Made by a program: the position numbers and the translations under genes
Assembly: GCA_000711775.1 (NCBI GenBank)
Contig: ARYC01017705.1
Span: 1-64,000 of the forward strand
Reading direction: 5' to 3'
Length of the DNA stretch: 64,000 bases
Source: Oxytricha trifallax
Taxonomy: Eukaryota > Ciliophora > Spirotrichea > Sporadotrichida > Oxytrichidae
In this document: piece after piece, positions 1 through 13,850 of the stretch
Layout: each line of letters starts with the position of its first letter
Position numbering within the stretch: position 1 is the first letter of the stretch
The notes under the pieces: model-generated
What the model was told of the DNA's origin: nothing
What the model saw: only the letters and a program-made list of their open reading frames with translations
Database searches by the model: none

Positions 1-776
1 TATATTTGAAATTTTATATTAATCAAGATTGGCAATAACGTGAATTAGGATGAAGTCTTAAAACAATAAGACAAGACTTAGTAAATGGAGTATAGCGTAT
101 ATTTGCAGCAGTATATCTCAAGCTGTTATTTATGAATTAGTCTGAGATATTTACACTCTGATCTTGAGCTGATATCAGCCCATTTTAACCGCTGATATCA
201 GCGCAATGTTTCGTAAAAAGCTCCACTTCGAACGACATCTCGCTGGATCCACATTCTTAATTCATTGGCCTCTGAGCGCTTTAATTGCCCTCATTTTTAA
301 TAATTCTTAATTAATCTTAATTAATTTGATGATAAATTAAATTACGAAATTTACTAATTTAATAATTTATCACAAATAAGATTTCTCTATAGTGAAATTA
401 ATCTAAGTTTAAACTTTTTAATTTTTCATTAAAAATTAAAATCAAATCATCAAATTAATTAAGATTAATTAAGAATTATTAAAAATGAGGGCAATTAAAG
501 CACTCAGAGGCCAATGAATTAAGAATGTGGATCCAGCGAGATGTCGTTCGAAGTGGAGCTTTTTACGATACTTGCGCTGATATCAGCGGTTAATGGACTG
601 ATATCAGCTCAAGATCAGAGTATAAATATCTCAGACTAATTCATAAATAACAACTTGAGATATACTGCTGCAAATATAAGCTATACTCCTTTTACTAAGT
701 CTTGTCTTATTCTTTTAAGACTTCATCCTAATTCACGTTATTGTCAATCTTGATTAATATAAAATTTCACTTATAC
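1..776. repeat. Long imperfect palindrome (foldback element)
   Basis: The first about 335 bases recur as their reverse complement at about 440-776. For example CACGTTATTGTCAATCTTGA near 735 matches TCAAGATTGGCAATAACGTG near 24. The single-stranded centre is about 100 bp and A+T-rich. Each arm carries several short GATATC-centred palindromes (CTGATATCAG at 170, 202, 577 and 599) and a less A+T-rich patch around 205-265. The left arm begins at the window edge, so the true end may lie outside. No coding frame is supported. It is probably a foldback or MITE-like germline-limited repeat; no target duplication can be seen. Confidence 0.85.
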
Positions 777-3700
777 TTCAAAATTTTTACCTTATTAATA
801 TTTTCTGCTATATTTTTTTCAAGTTTTTTCCCCATTTACTTTCAATTCTTCATTTTGATAGTTCTCAAATATTATTTCCTAAAAGTCCTTTCTTTTTTTA
901 AAGTAAGATTTGTTTTAATTAAATATAAATTTCTTAAATAACTTATTCTCAATCAAATATTAAATATTATATTATATTTTTATTGTAACTAAGATTATTT
1001 GTCATTTTATTTAAATATACTCAACCAGAAAGATGTCATAGTTAATAGAATAAATAAAGATAAAATGTATCATAAAATATCTGATATCATTAATTTGAGA
1101 TGACAATATAGTCACCAAGGTTGCACTTTGATGGTTTTTCAAATTTTATAATTTATTTCATCTTGTCAAGTGTATCAATTTTATATATAAATTATGTTTT
1201 AAACCAATGGATCCTGAAGAAAAGCTTAATAAAAAGCATTAATTTAGTGGCCTATTACACATATAATTTTATTGACTTATATCCCATTAACAATTTATTT
1301 GTTTGTATCTTTAAAATAAGTCTCATTAAAAATTCTGGGAGATAATTAATACAGTTTTTTATTTAATAGTTAGAAAAATATTTCTCAAATCTTCCTACAT
1401 AATTTCCGAATAATTATATTGAAAATTAATTTTTATAAGATCCCTTGTCACAATACTTTTTATCATTTTTTCATAAATGTATTACAATACACTATCACTC
1501 AAGCTAGTCATTGGATTTAAAGCTAAACTGTATATTAAATACTAAAAATCCCGAATGTGTAGTTCATTAAATCTCAAATAATGACATGCTATGAATCTAA
1601 AAGTTTCTCAAAATTTCATATGAAATATCCTCTTTTAGTTTTTCATAGGTAAGGTTCAATTAAATTCATGATAAATAAAATGAAAATAAGATGATTAAAA
1701 GAAATTATAACATTGCATCAAATCAAAGTGTCTGAGCAGATGATGGCATTTCACTCACAAATATGTTGGTTTCCAAAAACATATTTAAATATTATTATTT
1801 TTTATTATCATACTTAGTAAGAGTGGGGATTTGGAGACTTCAAATGAGACTTTGATTCGGGACAGATAATATTTGGATATGCAAATATTATTAATGAAAG
1901 CTTCGTTTATTAAGGGAAATGTATGAATAATAATTTACTTACTTTTGAAATTATAATTATTAAACTCTTTTATTTAAACTTTATCAAATTCTTATAATAA
2001 TATATTCTTCGTTTTTTTAATCAAGAATTTGACATAAATAACTTAAATTATTTTAATCCAAATGCTTGAGCAAATTATATTCTTTTAGTCTTCCCTTATT
2101 AAATTAAAGGCATTTCTTATAAAAACCAATTCAAATATATAATCGGAATGAATATTAATTTTACATTATTTTATTTAAATAAAGAAAGCAATAAATAAAA
2201 AGAATCTTTGTAAAATATGTGTCTGAGCTCCTTAAAGTCTAAATCTCCTAAATATTTCAAATATTAATTTACAGTTATTTTATTGTACTTTGTATATTAG
2301 ATGAATTGAGCGGTGCCTCTATTTATTTTTGATTGTAATACTCAAGGAGAAGCGGCTCAATTTTGTTAAAGCTCATTTAAAATCCGAAACTACGAAATTG
2401 CTAGCCACTCCAACAGATATATTTAAAAGGCAACTTAAAAAGATATATATTGATATCGAAGAGTTAATATTAATTCGTTATTATGAAAAAGTTTGGATGT
2501 CTTAATGAAGGAGATATAGATTGTAAGTAAGAAGTTTAAACATAGTATTTGTATGAATTAAGATAGCATTATAAAGAAACAAACCAATTTCCATACCCAT
2601 ATCTTACAGCTAATTCAATTCTTAAATTAATTTTGTTATTTAAAGTGATATCTTATTGAAATTGTTGATTATAGATTTGATAATACCTCAAAATGCTCCA
2701 TTAAAAGCTTTTATTGAAATAGTTGCTTTAAGCTTCTCCTATTACTATAATTATTTTTAGGGTGGTTGTTTTTAAACAACTCTTAATTCACCCAATGCAA
2801 GGACTATTTACTCTTAGCTGTTAAATAGGCTTCATTAAAGCAATTAAACTAAATCCTCTCTTTTTATAGTATAAGTATGAGTAAATTATGTTTATCATTC
2901 TTTGATTTTTATAATTCAAATATGAGTATATAAATAAATAAAGAGATTTATTAATTTACTATATTTATAATAAATCTAAGTTATAATCCTTGATTGAGGA
3001 ATTTAAAATCATTAAATAACTTCAATTGGACCTATAATTAGCCATTAAATTATTATATTCAAACAAATTTGATTAATTAATAACTATATGTAAAAATTTG
3101 TTTGGAAAAAAATTTATCAATATTAAAATTTCAAATTGTATAGAATTCGATATTTTAATTATAGTTTTTATGTCGTAGATTCTTTAAATTATAATAATAT
3201 ATTATATAGGAAGTAGAAAAACTTATCAATTATATTACTTCGTACAACTAATTTATAATATAATTAATTTATTATAATGATATGAAAAATAATATTTTTT
3301 GAAATTCAAATTATAATTAAGTTTACACAAACTTTTATTTAAAGTTGCATACAGCTCAATAATACCTATTTTAAGTAGAAAATTATTTTTAATTGACTTA
3401 ATATATCTTGAAAAATGAATAAAACAAATTGTTTTTTAACCAAATTTTCTAAAATTAATTCTTTATTATATAACTTAAAAAAATTATAAAATACTTATCA
3501 CAATGATTGGCAATATTATTTAATATTATATATATAGCAAAAAATCAAAATTATTAGATAAATTTTATAAATTAAAATATAATAATAATAAATATATGAA
3601 TACAATATATCTAAGAATTTTTACATTCTCTATCTTACCACTTCTTTAACTGAGTAAAAATTAGTTATTTGTAATAGATCTGATATTTTTTTTTTCTAAT

Positions 3701-5110
3701 GTATATTTAAATTAATGTTAAAATAATAAAAATTCTATTTTTTCAAGTTAAATTTGAAATTTGTTTGAAAATCTTAAAAAATAAATTAAATATATTTATT
3801 GTTAAAACCAAATAAATTTAAAACAAAAAATTGATACCTAATAGATAATAAATTTTTAAGATTCTAAGTTATAAGCTTTTTTGTTTTTAGAATTATTAAA
3901 GAAAACAACATTTATTACAGAAATATCTTTTAAATGATTTATATATGAACTTATTAAGAAATCTCAATAAATTTTTAAACTTAATGTTCTTATTAATTTC
4001 TTCAATTAAAAGATATAAGTTTAATTTATAATCTAAAGATATGTTTTCTCATTTATAAATGATATTTTCATATTGAGGTCTTAAAGGCCCGATCTAAATA
4101 TAAGTGGAAGTATGTTAGTAAGAGAAATTTTCTCCTATATTTAAATTAAAATCAATCAATCTTTTTAATAAAATTAAATTAGTGGGACAACTACTTTTAA
4201 GTTTGGTCAACTCAATGTATTTATAAATTTTGAGATTATGTATCTATATATATTGAGTCTTTCTTCATATTTTTATTATTTTGAATTTCTGTTTTGTTGT
4301 TATCACTTTCAATGATTTCCTTCTTTGCTTCCTTTTCTTACTTTTCAAATTGCTTTCTGAATAGCTATTTTTTCTCTTGAATCTGATTTATTAGTTGAAA
4401 TTTCGAACTTGGAATGAAAATTTAATTTCATTGGTTTTTATCCATACTCTCATTTAACATTTGATAAATTAAATGATGTCTTATTTCAGTAAGTTATCAT
4501 GTTTTTAGAATAACATTGATTTCTATTCGTTTTTATATGATAGTGGTAATTTGCATATATTTTAACACATGATTTCTTGTCAGCAGTCAAATCCCTAAAA
4601 ATAATAAATTTAAAAGTCATACTAATCCAATAAATTTTTATAAAAGGATGTCTACTGCTAGTTGAATTTCGATTATTTGAGTAATTCTTATTGTTTGTCA
4701 TTTATTAATACAGTGTCATTGAGTCTTTTTTGTAAAGCCTTCTGATATTAAGAGGAATTTAATTTTACGTATTTTGAACTAAATGTTACATTTGGGTTAT
4801 TATGAAACATATCCAATCTAGATAAAGAACAAACTAACTTATAATTTTAGGAGAATTATAAATGGAGATAATCATATTCAATATTGGTGGATCTAAGAAA
4901 TTTAAAATAATATATTATTATTATTCGGGAAATTCAATTGAATTCCATACTTATTTATGAATTTTTAGAATAATAATCACATCTTTCATGACTACTACCT
5001 TATAGGTAAAGTCATCAATGTTATATACTCCAGTGTCAATTGAGACGGTTTAGTAAATAATAATAATAATAATAAAGTGAGTTAACCTAAAAATTAAATA
5101 TTTATCAATT
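777..5110. other. A+T-rich stretch, no supported gene
   Basis: Very A+T-rich with scattered TGA in all frames and no island of raised G+C or recognisable motif. A segment near 1725-1800 resembles one near 11810-11880 (see findings). A short TAA repeat lies at 5059-5076. I see nothing else. Confidence 0.5.
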
Positions 5111-5752
5111 CACTGTTTAATACTAAAATAAAACCATCAATTTTAGTCGTGACATAGACGTATCTGAAGTGAGTTGACGTGGCAATCAATGACGTGGCAA
5201 GTCGTGAACTAGAAAACTCAAAAAAACCACTTCAGCCCCCATTCCACTTCTCCCTACCTGAGATGCATACGAGATAAGAGCCTAGCTATTGACTAAGAGT
5301 ATCTCCCGCAGAGCTCGCAGAGATCTGCTTACTGTAAACAATTAAAGAGGAGTCTGGAGAAAACTCTTACCAGGTTCCACCGCTTCTAGATAGTAGTCTC
5401 TGTCCTTTTGATGTGGTAGCCTCATTAACCCGACAAGGTGTGGGAGGAAAATCATTATCGTTGGCTTCCATGGTTCTCATCGTCTCACTTTTGAAGGTTG
5501 AGCACCACCTTCATCCTGCTCCCTATTACCTAGGAAACTGAACTCACGCCAAGAAGCTCATCTAATGTAGGGAAATCCTTAGCATGCAGATGACTCGAGG
5601 AGTCTAGGATCTGACAGATTGAAACCCGCTTACTCGCCCCTAATGCGGGGAACCCAGCAACCTTGTGCCTACCCTCAGCAGGCCTCAGTGTAGTAGAAAG
5701 CTTTATAGAAGTGTCCAGCCTCCGGCCCCTGTGGGTCACCCTACCCTTATAA
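5111..5752 (+). repeat. Left terminal inverted repeat of the 5111-7452 element
   Basis: Reverse complement of 6828-7452 with substitutions and small indels. It includes a direct doublet of GACGTGGCAA (near 5178 and 5191), of which the right arm keeps one. This asymmetry shows the arms have diverged since insertion. Confidence 0.8.
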
Positions 5753-6827
5753 CTTTCTAACTTAATAATTTAGTAAATAATGTATTTTTTCTTTTCTGTA
5801 GAAAGCTGGTATAATTGAGTTTTAATGTATTAAATTAATTTCTTAACTCAGCATGTTAAGTCTAAATAATTGTAATTTGCTTTATCTTCTACAGGTCTAC
5901 GGTTGTTTTCTTCCTATTCATAAAGAACAAATTTCTTTATGATAAATCGGAAAAACTAGTGAGCTCATGAATATAGGTCAAGCTTCAATCTGATTGCTAA
6001 GCTCGATTCTAATGGCGGAGAGGGTTATTTCTTTTAGTGAATAACATTTTTTTCAAAAAATTCTTGGTTGTCTTCAGGAGATTTTTGGGTTTGTAAATTT
6101 GTTATTTATAGATGCTTTTTTTAGAATATTAAATTTTGCAGAATTTAAAGTAGAATTGTCTTAGATGATCTCTTTATCAAATTTGATTTTTCTTTGCAGT
6201 AATTTTGAACGAGTAAATGGTATCATATCCATTCTAACTAATTTTCGGTAAATTAAAGTTATTATTTTAGTAAGTGAAGTCCTTATTGGTCTTTGATGAG
6301 TTTTATCAGTTATACGACATTTTCTTTGAAATAATTTATCTTATTACTTCCAGTTATATTAATATGATATCTTAAAAACATTTTGGTACATCCATTCCCG
6401 TTTCTTATTTAATTGCTTACTTATTTATGTAGAAATAAATCATGATTGATATTGAGGAAAAATATAAGTCATTTAAACTTCTTTTAATTTATTTTGCTTT
6501 ATGAAACAAATCCAAGAATAACTCTATCAATTCTTAATATAGTATTTTATGTATTAAAAGTTTTTCTTGGTATCATTTATTTGATCATTAGCAAACTTGT
6601 TTTGATTTAACTTATTTTGAATGAAATTGTTAAGAAAATAATAGGCATGGTCAAAAATCTTAACTCCTCATTTTAATTTTTTTAAATTAAAAAAATGAAC
6701 TCGGGTAATATCATATATCATATTATTTGTAAATTAGAAAACTTCCAAAAATAGTAATTAAAGAAATTAATTTTTTAATTTATAAATAAAATACTATAAA
6801 TTAAAAATTATTAAATTAGAAATATTT

Positions 6828-7452
6828 AAGGATAGGGTGACCACAGGGGCCCGAGGCTGGAGACTTTCTAATAGAGCTTTCTACTACACTAAGGCCTGCT
6901 GAGGGTAGGCAGGGGGTTGCTAAATTCACAGCATTAGGGGCCAGTCGGCGGGGTTCAATCTGTCAGATCCTAAACTCCTCGAGTCGTCTGCACACTAAGG
7001 ATTTCCCTGCATAGATGAGTTACCTGGCGTGAGTTCAGCTTCCTAGGTAATAGGGAGCAGGATGAAGGTGGTGCTCAACCTTCAAAAGTGAGACGATGAG
7101 AACCATAGAAGCCAACGATAATGATTTTCCTCCCCACACCAGGTCGGGTTAATGAGGCTACCACAGCGAAAGGACAGAGACTACTATCTCAGAAGCGGTG
7201 GAACCTGGTAAGCGTTTTCTCCAGACTCCCCTTTAATTGTTTACAGGAAGCAGATCTCTGCGAGCTCTGCGGGGGATACTCCTGGTCAATAGCCAGGCTC
7301 TTATCTCGTATGCATCTTGATACAGGGAGATGTGGAATGGGGAGCGAGGTGGTTTTTTGGAGTTTTTTAGTTCACGACTTGCCACGTCAACTCACTTCAG
7401 ATACGTCTACGTCACGACTAAAATTGATGGTTTTATTTAGTATTAAACAGTG
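6828..7452 (-). repeat. Right terminal inverted repeat of the 5111-7452 element
   Basis: Inverted partner of 5111-5752. The pairing starts near GGATAGGGTGACC (6830) and runs to CAGTG at 7452. Confidence 0.8.
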
Positions 7453-9153
7453 ATATGTAAAATTTAATTTGAGATTACTCATTACTCATCATCACCATAA
7501 ATTAAAAATATAAGTTTTTTAAGGATTTATTGACAATTATCTTTAAAATAATACAAGGTGCCTTAGACTTCTTACACGTATTATTAATATTAAGTATATT
7601 CATTTAAAGTTTGTAAAATTCCTTCTTGACTTATCATAATCCTTTAGTTTCTCTAAAGTAGAACTGGAATGGAAATTATTGGATGGATTGGTTAAACATA
7701 GTTGAATTTGATTGAGGTCAAACGTTTTGATTGACGTTATCTATTTTGATAGTCTTGGAACGATTATGGCAAAAAACAAATAATTTTTAATATATTAAAT
7801 TAGTTTTTTTACCCAATATTTTTGGCAGTAATTCAATCTTTAATAATTTTTCAGTCTAAAGAAGGCGTTTCAGGATTAAAATCAAATATAATTACCATTA
7901 TTTTGTATATTTAAATGATTAATCATAACTTATATGATGGTTTAACGGATTAAAAGAGAAAATTTTTTATTAATTTAGAAAGATTGTTTATACCTATTGT
8001 TCTATTTTGAAGTTAATTCATTTAATTTGAGCTTTTTATTAATATCTATTATATATTAAGGTTATTTTAATTTTTAATATGAAAGCTGATTCATGTTTGA
8101 TGTTCAAAATAACATTATATATAATTTGATGTTTTATCATTAAATCATTATAAACTATCGTGCAGCATTAAATAATTATAATTATAATCAATAATGAAAA
8201 AAATATCAAATTCTTCAGTAGATTTTCTATAATTTTGAAATCAGCAAATAAATAAACACCCATATGAAGTATACAAATATAAAGGAGACTAGAAAGCTTC
8301 CTAAAATAGTAGTAGCATGTTAATGACATATAGTGCTTAGAAGATTGTCTAGAGTAATCTTTTTCTAAGTAAAATAAATATTCTACCTATTTTTTATGGT
8401 ATAATTATAATAGGTCTGATGTGTAAATAATATGATTGTATTAGTAAAAAGTAAAATATTTATGAGTGTCAATTTCACAATTAGTAAATCAAAACTATTC
8501 AAACTGTTTTTATGTATCTCCAGCCAGAGACTTAGAATTTAACAACACCTTCAAAGGCAATAAATACATATTTTTTATTAAAGATAATAAAAGAAATTTT
8601 ACTTTTAAAATTTATAAAATAAAATTTATAATGATTAGGAAGATGGCCTGTTGATTCATTATATTATAAACGTAATTTATAAAAATAATGCCTAAAATTA
8701 ATTTCACAGAGATCTAACTGAGTTGAGTAATATAGGAACAAGTTGCAAACTTCTAAAGATGATACAGAGCCAAAATATAAAAAAGCAAATATACTAATTA
8801 GATTGGTATTAGTGATAGAGATAATGATGATAAAACTATTTTGTTGTAAATTTAAATATTAATTATTCTAATTTCTATTTCATTTATTAATAAACTAATT
8901 ATTTTATTTCAAAATTTGAAAATTTAATCTTGATCCTACCTAATGCAAATATAAATTTTTAAGTAAATTTATCAAGTATTAATTGTTAGCTCTACAATTA
9001 AATTGGCAAAATAACTGTCATCTCTATAATTTAAAGGTATATAAATGTTATTAAATCAATTAAATTAAAAAAAAAAGATGGGATACCTCCAAATTAGCTT
9101 CAGCTTATTTTTAAGTATAAATTAGATTTTAATATTAGAATATTGTATCAAAG
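7453..9153. other. A+T-rich stretch with one weak frame
   Basis: Mostly A+T-rich without signals. A forward frame at about 8466-8654 (NYSNCFYVSPARDLEFNN near its start) is richer in G+C in its first third and has no upstream ATG in frame. It could be a short germline gene segment, but open frames of this length are expected by chance when only TGA stops. Confidence 0.35.
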
Positions 9154-9471
9154 TCATTTTATTTGCTTCTAAGTCATAGAAGAATTTCCTTTGAAGACCT
9201 CTTTCTCTGTGTGGTAAATTCTAATTACTATACTTACTAACAGTTTCAGCAAGAAAAAATGTAAACTATTATATAAACTATAAAGAGGATTGCTTGAATT
9301 TAGATACTCATATAATTAGCAACCAAATCTTTAATTGAACATCTCATTCTATAAATCAATCACCTCAGACTTGCTTACTGCAGCTGAAATAGCATAAGTA
9401 TTCTCATAGTTCTAAAGTATTGCCAATATTTTTATAAATTTTTTCCATTAACCTCCCTATCCAGGGCAATC
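9154..9471 (-). CDS. Coding-like island, possible gene segment
   Basis: A 105-codon frame with TAA/TAG as Gln, bounded by TGA on both sides. Its upstream half is balanced in composition (residues such as YAISAAVSKSEVIDLQNEMF) and noticeably richer in G+C than its flanks; its downstream half becomes A+T-rich and hydrophobic. It has no ATG start. Another frame over 9430-9475 (QNEIALDREVNGKN) also looks coding, so a junction or frameshift near 9425 is possible. The protein is not recognised. It could be a macronucleus-destined segment or an old gene fragment; random openness is not excluded. Confidence 0.35.
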
Positions 9472-12400
9472 TCATTTTGAATATTTAATTATTATATTTA
9501 TATATTTATATATTTATATATAAATTAGATATTATTTAGTAATCTTTTTCGCAACAATATTTATATAAATCTTTCAATTTAATGACTATAATGATTTCAT
9601 AATCGAATAATATACCGAAGAAATAATAGCCTCACTCATATTGATGGAGGATTTTTGCCTATTAAATTTAAAGAAATTATCAAGTTTTATTAAAAAATTA
9701 ACTCTCAATTTTTATTTAAACATTTAATATCATTCAAACCATAATTGAATTAATGCTCTTTGAATTTACCATAATAGAAATTATTTCTATAAGAAAATTA
9801 GTGTTAAAGATTAGTTATTGATAAAGATATTCAAATCAGTTCTAAGGTAGCTATTTGAGCAGGAGTTATATCCCCAAAATTAATAATAAAAATTGAATAT
9901 ATATAAAATAAGATTATAATTTTCATTTCTTTATAACAAGTTCCAAAGTAAATATAGCTATAGAATGAAAATTATATTTCCAAAAATAGAAGCTATTATA
10001 CATGTTTTATCATTCAATAATTATCAATAACAAATTGAACACTTCTTATTAATGTTTGCACCTCAAATATTTATGAGTAGAACACAGTTGCGAAACTTTC
10101 TCATTTTTGAAAAATTTATGGTGATGGAGTATTTATATAGATAATATTCTTTCTAATTAATTGATTAATTTCATTATTATTCTATTCTTTATATTTTATA
10201 TAAGGCATTAATACATAATATTTTGAACAATTTAAAATTGCCTCAGTTATTTTGTAATATAGTTAAACTTATTGACTGTGTTAAGTTAACTGATACTTTC
10301 CCAAAATCTCCAATTAAATTGCCAGATAGGGTTTAAAAATGACTTATTTCCAATGATCTATAGTGTAAGATGTACAAACTTTTTAAGATTAAGCAATCTT
10401 TTTACTATGATAAATATTTATTGGCCTATCCATGATTAGTAAGCGTTAGGAAAACAGAAAAATAGGATAATATAATGAAGTTAAAGATTAATAAGATAAC
10501 AGAGTATTATGAGATTATATAAAATTAAATCCATTTTATTCGGTTAAAATTAATAGGCGAATAAGTAAATACCAAAGTAAGCTAAATTTGATTAAAAATA
10601 AATGATTTTTCCTTTTAGCTTAAAGTTTAATTCAACTCCAAAAAATGAGTATAATTCTAAATTAAAAAAGTCAATCAATTTATTTTGACTATTGCTTTTT
10701 AATATCTGACCAAGCTAACAGCGCTAGAAATTATTCAAAAATGAGCAAGTATCTCTACTGATAGTTAATTTTATCAACTCATTCCATATTATGAGTTTTT
10801 AAGCACGAGTAGTTTAAATTTTATGGTCATTTTAAGCAACAACTTGAATATAAAAACTCTTTATAATCAGTTGTGATTAAAACATTTTAAATTAGACTCA
10901 ATTAAATAGGTCTGAAACAGCATCTTTTAGATATTAGAACATGTTTTCAAAGGTATCAGGCACAATTAATCTAAATACATCTCACCTTAGTAACTTTCCT
11001 TTATTTCAAGCTTTCTTTAGAAGTTAAATGTTTTTACACTTCTTCTAAAATTTATTTATTCATATTATCCTTCTATAAGCATGACTTTATACATATTTTA
11101 ATAAAAAAAGCAATTCAAAATTCGATATTTATTCCGTATATTATTTTAATACTGTATTTATTACTTTTTAAAATCAAACACATTTTTAATGATCTCTTTG
11201 TTATACAGACATAATATATTTACTCATTCTATATGAAATTAATATAAACTTATAATATATAAAACAAATCTAACTTAATTAAGACTAGCATTTTTATTGT
11301 TAAATTTAATATTTTCACTTAAAAATTAATGATTTCAGATTATTTATTAGAATGACAAAAAATTCAAGATTAACATAATATAATTATTAATAAAATTATA
11401 TGAATTTCCTTTTAAGCTTTATCATTTATCTTAAATTGCATCTGCCAAATATATTAAAAATCTTATTTCATTAACCGAAAAATCATAATATTTAAAAATA
11501 ATTATAATAGTTTATAGATTATTATTAATTTAATGTCAAAGAATCAACTCAAATTGTATTTTGCATGTAAAATTATTGAACAACATTATACCAATAATTA
11601 AGCTTAAAAGAGTTTCAGATTGTCTTAATGTGATTGAAACATTTATTCGGACAATAATAACAATTTTTATTTTAATCTGCTTCATTTAAATATGAATGTT
11701 ATTTAAAATATAATTACACCCAGATATAATATTTACTAATCATGATTTATTATAAGAAAGAAATAACTAATTAATAATTGATTTAATAATAATAAATATG
11801 TGAAAAAATGTCTGGGAAGAAGATGACGGTAACTCAACAATTTTTCTAAAGTACAAAAACATATTTAAATATTATTTATAATTCAGCAATAGGTTGGTGA
11901 AGACCTTTGGAAGCTAAAGATAGAAAACTTGAAATGAAAGAGAACTAAAAGGGAAAAATGCAAAATGAATGGAAAGATGGCAGAATATACCAATGAAAAT
12001 GAAGAAATAATAACGCTTAACAATGATACCTTTTTGGTTTTTGTAAATAATAATACCTATATATTCAATTAATTTTCATTTTAATTAAAGATTTCCTCTT
12101 ATTTTTCATAAATAGTTATTTCTTAGATTGGTCTTTTAAATATTTATCCTTAAAAAAACAAATACCATTGCTTTTATTTATCTAGGAATTATAAATTAAA
12201 ATAAATTTTTAAAGGATTGTATAATTTTAGCCGTGAATAATTTTATGATTGAAAAATTCAAGACTACCTTCAAATTTCTCTACTGCAGACTGCAAGTTTT
12301 ACATATTTCCATATGTTTATATGTTATCAGAGAAGATTAATTAGAATTAGCTTATTCAGTACAAAACATTTTAAAAAAGGTAATACAATTATTAGCAATC

Positions 12401-13269
12401 AATATAAATAGATTTTTGATTTTTCACATATTTTTTATGCTGTCGTTGTTATCTAGAAATCAAATTCAAAATGATACATTATAATTTCTCTCTATTTATT
12501 GAATCATTTTAACCATAGGCTATTTATAAGAAAAAGTTTACAGCTAAATAAATGTTTGCTAAATTATAAATGATTTCATAACTTACTAAACAACATAGAG
12601 TTGATTTGTTATATAAATATAATTTTGAATGAAATCTTAAATAATTTTCTTAGAAATCATCCAAATTATATAATTCTTTTATCCTAATTCTCACTGTTTG
12701 CTCTAAATATTCTTCAATTTCATTTTTATTATCAAAGAAGCTTATTTATAATATATTGTCGGTTACTTAATTTTTAAGATTTATCTTTTCACTATATTTA
12801 ATCATTTTATTCTTTCATGTAGGTTAATTTTATTGATATATTTAAGATATACTAATATTATTTGACATAACAATTCAAATAATTAAATTAAGCAAAGTTA
12901 AGGATTCAAGAAATATAATAAAGTTTAAATGTATTCTTGCACGAATGTAGCTTAAACTAACCGTTCTGGATATTAAACATTAAATAAACATAGGCATTTC
13001 CTCTTATTGATGAGTAAGCAGATGTCACTAATTAAATTAAAGCAAAACTCCAAATTATAATTATGTACAATCCTGTGAATATTTATAAATTTATAAATAA
13101 TTCAGATGAACTAAAAACAGAAAAAAATAAATTTAATTATTCGCACTATTGCAAAATTAATTACATCTTGTAAAGATAAAAAAACATTTCATGGAAACTT
13201 TCTTTAAAAAAGGCATATTAGTCATAGAAATAAATTTATCTTCATTTTCTTAGAATTTCATTCATCAAT
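9472..13269. other. A+T-rich stretch, no supported gene
   Basis: Low-complexity A+T-rich DNA, including a run of ATTTATAT units near 9490-9520. I see no motif, long repeat or coding-like island beyond the weak repeat copy near 11810-11960. Confidence 0.5.
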
Positions 13270-13660
13270 TCTAATTTTTCCATTCATTGCTTGCTTGAAC
13301 TTTCTGATATTCAAAACCATGAGATCACATTAAGCATTCATATTTTAATTAACTGCAATTTTTAAATATCCTACCTCCTCATTCATTGATAACAATCCTT
13401 GATATTATTCATCTGATCACATCTAGTTGTTGCAAATCACTGACTATATTAGTCTTTTTTTTCTTATAAATTAATAAAGTAATCAGCTTCTTCACTCTCT
13501 AGTAGTGCTGATCATATCTCACTAGACAATCCTCAATAATAATCTGATTTTGAGGTATAATTATTTTCAAGTTTAAAACTATGTAGATCAGCAGCTCTTT
13601 TTAGAATTGAATCATCTTCATTCAGATTAATATCACTTTCTTCTGTTTATTCATAAACTT
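13270..13660 (-). pseudogene. Coding-like island, register changes
   Basis: Read on the reverse strand with TAA/TAG as Gln, two adjoining pieces look protein-coding. One is acidic then helical (SDINLNEDDSILKRAADLHS, near 13640-13560). The other is basic and helical (IIIEDCLVRYDQHYQRVKKL, near 13540-13480). They are in different frames and each runs into TGA near the change, so the gene is broken, contains a tiny eliminated segment, or carries a sequence error. The protein is not recognised. Confidence 0.35.
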
Positions 13661-13850
13661 ATATTTATTAAATTAATTATTTTAAATTTAGACTATTAGA
13701 CTAGTCGACCAAAGTTAAAAGATTTTTAAATTTCTAATTCAAATAAATGCATCAAATTTATTAGTTTTAAAAAAAATTAAAGATTTTTCTAGTTTTATTA
13801 ATTCTTATCTCTGCTCTCTGATTCTAGATCTATGATTTTTTATAATATGT
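13661..13850. other. A+T-rich spacer
   Basis: No signal seen between the coding-like island and the hairpin element. Confidence 0.4.

Larger units (their letters stand above)
5111..7452. mobile_element. Element with about 620 bp terminal inverted repeats, ends CACTG/CAGTG
   Basis: The sequence from 5111 to about 5752 recurs inverted at about 6828-7452, with scattered mismatches. The outer ends read CACTGTTTAATACTAAA and TTTAGTATTAAACAGTG. The arms are clearly richer in G+C than their surroundings, while the 1.08 kb centre (5753-6827) is ordinary A+T-rich DNA without a supported frame. CACTG ends recall CACTA/EnSpm transposons, but those have short ends and 3 bp target duplications; the flanks here (ATT left, ATA right) are not an exact duplication. 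No transposase is visible. It is best called a non-autonomous long-TIR element of unknown superfamily. Open frames inside the arms (5530-5739 reverse, 7121-7453 forward) are not conserved between the two arms and are not called. Confidence 0.8.

Noticed and set aside
7121..7453. Forward frame of 110 residues in the right arm of the 5111-7452 element
   Set aside because: The corresponding left arm does not preserve it; the arms are better explained as a non-coding inverted repeat.
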